Shown here piece after piece: positions 5,489-9,590 of a DNA stretch of 9,590 nucleotides. Source of the stretch: Lachnospiraceae bacterium (lineage in GTDB: Bacteria > Bacillota > Clostridia > Lachnospirales > Lachnospiraceae); contig DMLD01000113.1 of NCBI GenBank assembly GCA_003453515.1, positions 1 through 9,590 on the forward strand, given 5' to 3'. The translations under genes and the position numbers were made by a program. The notes under the pieces are model-generated. The model was not told the DNA's origin. It saw only the letters and a list, made by a program, of their open reading frames with translations, and did no database searches. The number at the start of each line of letters is the position of its first letter. Position 1 is the first letter of the stretch.

Positions 5489-7907
5489 ATTGGTAAATGC
5501 TTTCATGGAACTTGTCCAAATGCTGATGGTCTTTTTGGGTGTATCAGCCTCGATCACCTGTACGGCCACGGCGCTTGAACTGGTTTATGACAGGACGCTG
5601 TTTTTATCCTTTATCGGGATAGGAACGGTTCTTTTCTATGCCCTTTTTTCCGTACTGGAGACGATGCGCAGGGGAAAGCTTTACGGCATCGGCGGACTGC
5701 TTGTATTCTATGTGATGCTGGCGTTCCGCTTCCGCGATGAGCTCTACAAGGGCTTTATAACAGTAGTGAACAGCTTTTTGAAGGAGTTCATGAATTTCAC
5801 CGGAAGTAACCTCGCACTTTTAACATATAAAAACAAAGAAGAGGTGTCGGTCAATTTTTCGACCACACTGGTGCTTGTCATACTCGGAGTATTCCTGGTG
5901 GCGGTGGTCAGTGCATTTTTCTACAGAAAAAGGCGCTCGGGAGTGTTTGTCATATGCACGCTTCCCTTTGTGATACTGCCGATGTATGTCGGAAGGATAG
6001 GCTACTTTACGGATGTGCTGGTCTATCTCGTCATGCTGGTCGCCATCATAGGAACAAGGCAGCAAAAGACCAATTCGACGGATCGCAGACTCAGACAGAA
6101 GCTATCCGTCATATTGATAATGATAGGACTGTTAGGCGGCTTGATCTCATATGTGATAGTTCCGCCGTCGAGGTATGAGGGCGGCAAGGGAAAGCTGCTG
6201 GAGACAAAAAACACCATCACCTCGCTCGCAACCTGGAGCTCGGAGGATATATTTGCATGGATCCGCGCGCACTGGGGCGACTCCGCCATCGAATACGGTA
6301 AGATCGGTAAAAAGGCGGATGTGAACCACACAGGCAAGACTCTCATCAAGCTGTCCGGTGATGTCAACGCAAATTACGGACTGTATTTGAAGAGCTTTGT
6401 CGCCAATGTATATGAGGACAATAAGTGGAGCTCGAACAAAAAGGATTCGCAGTACAAGCAGGATCTGGCTGTACTTTCTTCGAAAAATATCACGCCGGAT
6501 TCATATCATGTGCAGCTGAGAAACGATGTAGGTGACAACGAAAAAACAGGTGCCGATAACCTGTGGAGCTTGGGCAACCTGCATATCAGAAATATCGCAT
6601 TCGGAGCGGGGGACTACCTGATACCGGTGCTGCCCTCGCAGGCGTATATGACCGGGAACGACGGACATCTTCGCACAAGGGTCCCGGGGATCGAGTACGA
6701 CGAGGAATACTACTTAAACTATTCATATATGATCAGGCGGCTTTTGATGAACTCGTCCGAGGATCTGGTCGATCCGGTATTTTGGACGACCTATACGGAG
6801 CAGAGCGAGGCGCTCGGGACATTTGCAAGAAAGTACTATTTGCAGATCCCCGACAATCTGAAGAGTATATGTGATGAGTTCAAGTCGGAGTACGCCGCGG
6901 TCATCAGGCAGTACGAGGAGGGCGAGGGAGATATAAGCGACATACTTAAGGCAGTAAGGAGCTATATCTCAAGGGATACCACGTATTCCGAATCGCCGGG
7001 GCGCACGCCGTCAGACAGAGATACGGTCGAGTACTTTTTGAAGGAGAGCAAGAAGGGATATTGTACATACTACGCGACTGCCGCAGCCATACTGCTCAGA
7101 AGCGTGGGGATACCGACAAGATATGTGGAGGGGCTGTATATATCGCCCGATGAGCTGAACGAGGGTATTCCGGGAGAGATAAGTATTCCCGACTATGATG
7201 CTCACGCGTGGATAGAGGTATACGATCCCAGATACGGCTTTGTGACGTTTGAGACCACGCCGGGACGCGGGGAGCAGCAGGGCTCCGAGGAAAATGATTC
7301 CGGAGGCTACTCCGACGGAGCGGGTCAGGGAGACGGACCTGCCGAGGTCACTCCGACTCCGATGGTGACCGAAAAACCCGATGAGAGCATGGAATTCGAG
7401 GATATAGAGGGCAACGAGGAAGAGGATGGGCCAAAGGAGCAGGGACTTGACGGCGGTGAGCTTGCTTCCTCACCTGAAAAATCAGGGGTCTTGCATATTA
7501 TTGTAATTATTGTTATAATATTGCTTGTGATGGCAGCGATTCTGGAGATACAGAGAAGGATAAGAAAGTATCTTTTCAGACGAAGCCTTTCAGATCTCAA
7601 AAACAAAAAAAGAAGAGTCAGGATGACGCATCGCCATCTTGTTCCGTATTTTGCGGGGAAGGGCGTGAGATACTACGGACAGACGATGGACGAGTTGAAA
7701 GCGGAGCTTAAGGAGGCTTTGTCCATGTCCGGCGAAGAGATAGACTTCTATGTGGATGTTGTATTCCACGCCGCGTTCGGCCCGGATGACTTAAGCGAAC
7801 AGGAGTGCTTCAAGTTCAGGGAGGTCTATGAGGATATATGCCGTCACGGCTATAGAGATGCAAGGCTTTTCAAAAAGCTGTATCTTATGTACATCATGGT
7901 GTTGTGA
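5469..7907 (+). CDS. Membrane-bound transglutaminase-like protein (TgpA/YebA type)
   Basis: From TTG 5469 the protein has 812 residues; GTG 5460 would add three. Residues about 7-230 hold several membrane segments (TgpA_N-like). A large outside region follows, with the transglutaminase core at about 525-600: the nucleophile is Cys532 in KGYCTYYATA, the histidine is His579 in DAHAWIEVY, and the acidic third position is Glu595 in FVTFETTPG, where many transglutaminases have Asp. A low-complexity acidic and Pro/Gly linker (about 600-672) leads to a last membrane segment (about 674-694) and a basic then helical cytoplasmic tail that resembles DUF4129. Such enzymes may crosslink, cleave or modify envelope proteins; the substrate is unknown. 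It overlaps the DUF58 gene by 20 bp and ends the MoxR cluster. The arrangement matches known MoxR/DUF58/transglutaminase operons. Confidence 0.92.
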   Translation: MVKRSNKLVNAFMELVQMLMVFLGVSASITCTATALELVYDRTLFLSFIGIGTVLFYALFSVLETMRRGKLYGIGGLLVFYVMLAFRFRDELYKGFITVVNSFLKEFMNFTGSNLALLTYKNKEEVSVNFSTTLVLVILGVFLVAVVSAFFYRKRRSGVFVICTLPFVILPMYVGRIGYFTDVLVYLVMLVAIIGTRQQKTNSTDRRLRQKLSVILIMIGLLGGLISYVIVPPSRYEGGKGKLLETKNTITSLATWSSEDIFAWIRAHWGDSAIEYGKIGKKADVNHTGKTLIKLSGDVNANYGLYLKSFVANVYEDNKWSSNKKDSQYKQDLAVLSSKNITPDSYHVQLRNDVGDNEKTGADNLWSLGNLHIRNIAFGAGDYLIPVLPSQAYMTGNDGHLRTRVPGIEYDEEYYLNYSYMIRRLLMNSSEDLVDPVFWTTYTEQSEALGTFARKYYLQIPDNLKSICDEFKSEYAAVIRQYEEGEGDISDILKAVRSYISRDTTYSESPGRTPSDRDTVEYFLKESKKGYCTYYATAAAILLRSVGIPTRYVEGLYISPDELNEGIPGEISIPDYDAHAWIEVYDPRYGFVTFETTPGRGEQQGSEENDSGGYSDGAGQGDGPAEVTPTPMVTEKPDESMEFEDIEGNEEEDGPKEQGLDGGELASSPEKSGVLHIIVIIVIILLVMAAILEIQRRIRKYLFRRSLSDLKNKKRRVRMTHRHLVPYFAGKGVRYYGQTMDELKAELKEALSMSGEEIDFYVDVVFHAAFGPDDLSEQECFKFREVYEDICRHGYRDARLFKKLYLMYIMVL

Positions 7908-7931
7908 CAGAGGGGGCGCAGCTGAGCCATA

Positions 7932-7959
7932 TTGCGGATCAGACTATATATTACCGCAA
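7932..7959. repeat. Short inverted repeat upstream of the AbiEi-like gene
   Basis: TTGCGG (7932-7937) and CCGCAA (7954-7959) are perfect reverse complements around an AT-rich 16-bp centre. There is no T-run, so it is not a terminator. It lies 48 bp before the AbiEi-like start codon and could be an operator, since AbiEi antitoxins are known to bind inverted repeats in their own promoters. Six-bp arms can arise by chance. Confidence 0.3.
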
Positions 7960-8007
7960 AACATGATCATATTTCAGCATTGGTGTGAGATAGGAGTGTG
8001 GGTTTAG

Positions 8008-8610
8008 ATGCTTAAAAGAACCTATGATAAGATCTATTCATTATTTGAGAAAAAAGGAGGTTACCTGCCGACCAGGATCATGCTTGATGAGAAGATATCC
8101 ACGATACACATAAAGGAGCTTCTTGAAGCAGGTGATATCGAGAAGGTTTCACACGGAAACTACTGGGGAAGCTTTTTGAAAATACCAAAGCCCGAAAACT
8201 ATAAAATGATCGAGGCTTGTATGACCAACCCAAAGGCAGTCATATGCGGGCCTAGCGCGTGCTACTATCACGGACTGCTGCAAAGCGAGCCGGAAAGACT
8301 TTATATAGCCACTGCGCGCACGGATCGCGGCGGGATGAAGCTTCAGTTTCCGGTGTCAAGGCACTATTATTCCAAGCAGACCTTTGAGGATGATATGGTC
8401 ACCTTCAAGGCAAACGGTGTTACCGTGAGGGTATACGGGATCGACAGAAGCATTTGTGACAGTATACGCCTTGAGAGTGAGATAGGTGTAACGCAACTGA
8501 AAAAGATAGTTGAAGCATACAAAAAGAATCCCGACGCCAAACCTGAAAAATGCTTAGAGTATGCCGACAGGATGAGAGTCGGACAGATAGTAAGAAAGTA
8601 TCTGGCTTAG
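8008..8610 (+). CDS. AbiEi-family antitoxin-like winged-helix regulator, solitary
   Basis: This 200-residue soluble protein resembles the antitoxin half of AbiE-type (type IV) toxin-antitoxin systems. Residues 1 to about 55 form a winged-helix-like unit: LPTRIM, a helix around IHIKELLEAGDI, then the KVSHGNYW wing. The rest has the usual AbiEi pattern: VICGPSACYYHGLL (78-91), a strand pair with LYIATA (98-103), and VYGIDRSICDSIR (142-154), which corresponds to the late hallmark region where family members place an Arg-x-x-x-D segment before the final helices. ATG 8008 follows AGGAG at 7992-7996 with an 11-nt spacer. The expected AbiEii nucleotidyltransferase toxin is absent on both sides: the upstream neighbour is the transglutaminase and the downstream neighbour is thyX after 40 bp. 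It may be a stand-alone regulator or a remnant. The family call rests on pattern recognition; the function here is unknown. Confidence 0.75.
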   Translation: MLKRTYDKIYSLFEKKGGYLPTRIMLDEKISTIHIKELLEAGDIEKVSHGNYWGSFLKIPKPENYKMIEACMTNPKAVICGPSACYYHGLLQSEPERLYIATARTDRGGMKLQFPVSRHYYSKQTFEDDMVTFKANGVTVRVYGIDRSICDSIRLESEIGVTQLKKIVEAYKKNPDAKPEKCLEYADRMRVGQIVRKYLA

Positions 8611-8650
8611 CCGGTTCGGGGATCGGGAGTGATAACGAAAGGAGCAGCTG

Positions 8651-9301
8651 ATGAATATTACCAAGCCGTCTGTTGAGATAATCGACATGGAGGACTATGA
8701 AAAGATAATAAAAAAGATCGAGAGGATAGGCAGGGTCTGCTATAAGTCTGAGAGCAACATCTCTGAAGGATCCGCGGAGAGATTTATCTCCAATATCCTG
8801 CGAAGAGGTCATGAGTCGGTGATCGAGCACGAGGCGATCACGGTGAGATTCACATGTGACAGAGGAGTCACACATGAGATAGTCCGCCACAGGATAGCAA
8901 GCTACTCCCAGGAGAGTACCAGATATTGTAACTACACAAGCGATAAATTCGGCAATGAGATATCCGTTATCGATCTTGCAAGTGGCTTTGAATACGATCT
9001 GAATAATGAGGATGATCTGAAAAAATATAACATATGGAAGCGGTCAATGGAAGAGAGCGAAAAGGCATATTTTGAGATGCTTGACGCGGGGGCAACGCCG
9101 CAGGAGGCGCGCTCCGTACTTCCCAACTCACTCAAGACGGAGATAGTCATTACGATGAATCTGCGTTCATGGAGAAACTTTTTTAAGCTGCGCACGGACA
9201 AGGCGGCGCATCCCCAGATGAGAGAGGTCGCACTGATCGCTTTGAGGGAGTTTAAGGAAAAGCTGCCGTTATTTTTTGAAGATATCAATGAGGAGAATTG
9301 A
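8651..9301 (+). CDS. thyX: FAD-dependent thymidylate synthase (ThyX)
   Basis: ThyX converts dUMP to dTMP using methylene-tetrahydrofolate, with NADPH reducing the bound FAD, and works as a cytoplasmic homotetramer. The 216 residues fit the family. The signature RHRxxS appears as RHRIAS (79-84) and continues SYSQESTRY, with Ser89 and Arg91 in the positions of the conserved active-site Ser and Arg. GHESVIEH (53-60) is the conserved upstream motif. The C-terminal LP (157-158), [12 protein letters not shown] (170-181) and PQMRE (188-192) match the substrate and FAD-binding end of the family. ATG 8651 has AAAGGAG at 8638-8644 with a 6-nt spacer. It could be co-transcribed with the AbiEi-like gene (40-nt gap) and with ileS (38-nt gap). 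No clear separate promoter was seen. Confidence 0.95.
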   Translation: MNITKPSVEIIDMEDYEKIIKKIERIGRVCYKSESNISEGSAERFISNILRRGHESVIEHEAITVRFTCDRGVTHEIVRHRIASYSQESTRYCNYTSDKFGNEISVIDLASGFEYDLNNEDDLKKYNIWKRSMEESEKAYFEMLDAGATPQEARSVLPNSLKTEIVITMNLRSWRNFFKLRTDKAAHPQMREVALIALREFKEKLPLFFEDINEEN

Positions 9302-9339
9302 TCATATATTCTCACAGCTATATCAGGGAGGAACTTAAG

Positions 9340-9590
9340 ATGTACAAAAAGGTCACGACGGATATGAACTTCGTCGAAAGAGAAAAAGAGATCGAGAATT
9401 ATTGGCGGGAGAATGACATTTTTAAAAAGAGTATAGAGCTTAGAGAGGATGCTCCGAGCTATATGTTCTATGACGGTCCGCCGACAGCCAACGGAAAGCC
9501 GCATATCGGACATGTGCTGACGCGTGTCATCAAGGATATGATCCCGAGATACCGTACCATGAAGGGGTACAAGGTACCGCGCAAGGCGGG
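9340..9590 (+). CDS. ileS: Isoleucyl-tRNA synthetase, N-terminal part (cut by window end)
   Basis: IleS charges tRNA-Ile with isoleucine in the cytoplasm. Only the first 83 codons are present. ATG 9340 has GGGAGG at 9326-9331 with an 8-nt spacer. The class I HIGH signature is His55-Ile-Gly-His58, preceded by [11 protein letters not shown] and followed by [19 protein letters not shown]. The [11 protein letters not shown] form, rather than the PYANGxIHIGHA form of most bacterial enzymes, suggests the eukaryote-like IleS2 type, whose members tend to be about 1,000 residues or longer and naturally tolerant of mupirocin. That subtype call is an inference from the N-terminus alone. The 38-nt gap after thyX is too short for a T-box leader, so ileS either reads through from thyX or uses a promoter inside it. 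Confidence 0.95.
   Translation, partial: MYKKVTTDMNFVEREKEIENYWRENDIFKKSIELREDAPSYMFYDGPPTANGKPHIGHVLTRVIKDMIPRYRTMKGYKVPRKA

Noticed and set aside
7932..7959. Inverted repeat after the transglutaminase gene as a terminator
   Set aside because: The stem is only 6 bp with a 16-nt loop and is followed by A residues, not T.
9276..9310. TTGAAG and TATATT as a promoter for ileS
   Set aside because: The boxes are separated by 23 bp, too far for a sigma-A promoter.
8932..9513. 193-codon minus-strand frame opposite thyX and ileS
   Set aside because: It spans the junction of two clear genes antisense and has no protein features that stand out.

Overview
The window looks like chromosomal DNA of an anaerobic low-GC Gram-positive bacterium. 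Lachnospiraceae is the best guess: near-balanced base composition, heavy AGA/AGG arginine use, strong purine-rich Shine-Dalgarno sites, TTG starts, a ThyX thymidylate synthase and a eukaryote-like isoleucyl-tRNA synthetase. This taxon call is inferred from the proteins' general look, not from a search. Every gene I can support lies on the + strand, and no tRNA, rRNA, CRISPR array or insertion sequence was seen.

Layout. (a) 1-1889: the tail of an unrecognised small helical protein, tightly followed by a 532-residue protein with TPR-like helices, a long acidic linker holding a 13-residue tandem repeat, and a C-terminal domain that reads as a decayed SpoVK/CbxX-type AAA+ ATPase. (b) 1886-3240: murA, first committed step of peptidoglycan synthesis, behind a near-consensus sigma-A promoter that overlaps the preceding stop codon. 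(c) 3241-3408: an intergenic gap with a perfect 11-bp hairpin, a possible terminator. (d) 3409-7907: a compact MoxR ATPase / DUF58 / membrane transglutaminase cluster, a widespread gene trio thought to work at the cell envelope. (e) 8008-8610: an AbiEi-family antitoxin-like protein with no toxin gene next to it. (f) 8651-9301: thyX, making dTMP. (g) 9340-9590: the first 83 codons of ileS, cut by the window end.

How they fit together. murA and the MoxR/DUF58/transglutaminase trio share an envelope theme, while thyX and ileS are housekeeping. The clearest candidates for something under-described are the degenerate AAA+ protein and its small upstream partner (1-1889), followed by the solitary AbiEi-like gene. 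The rest is ordinary core genome.
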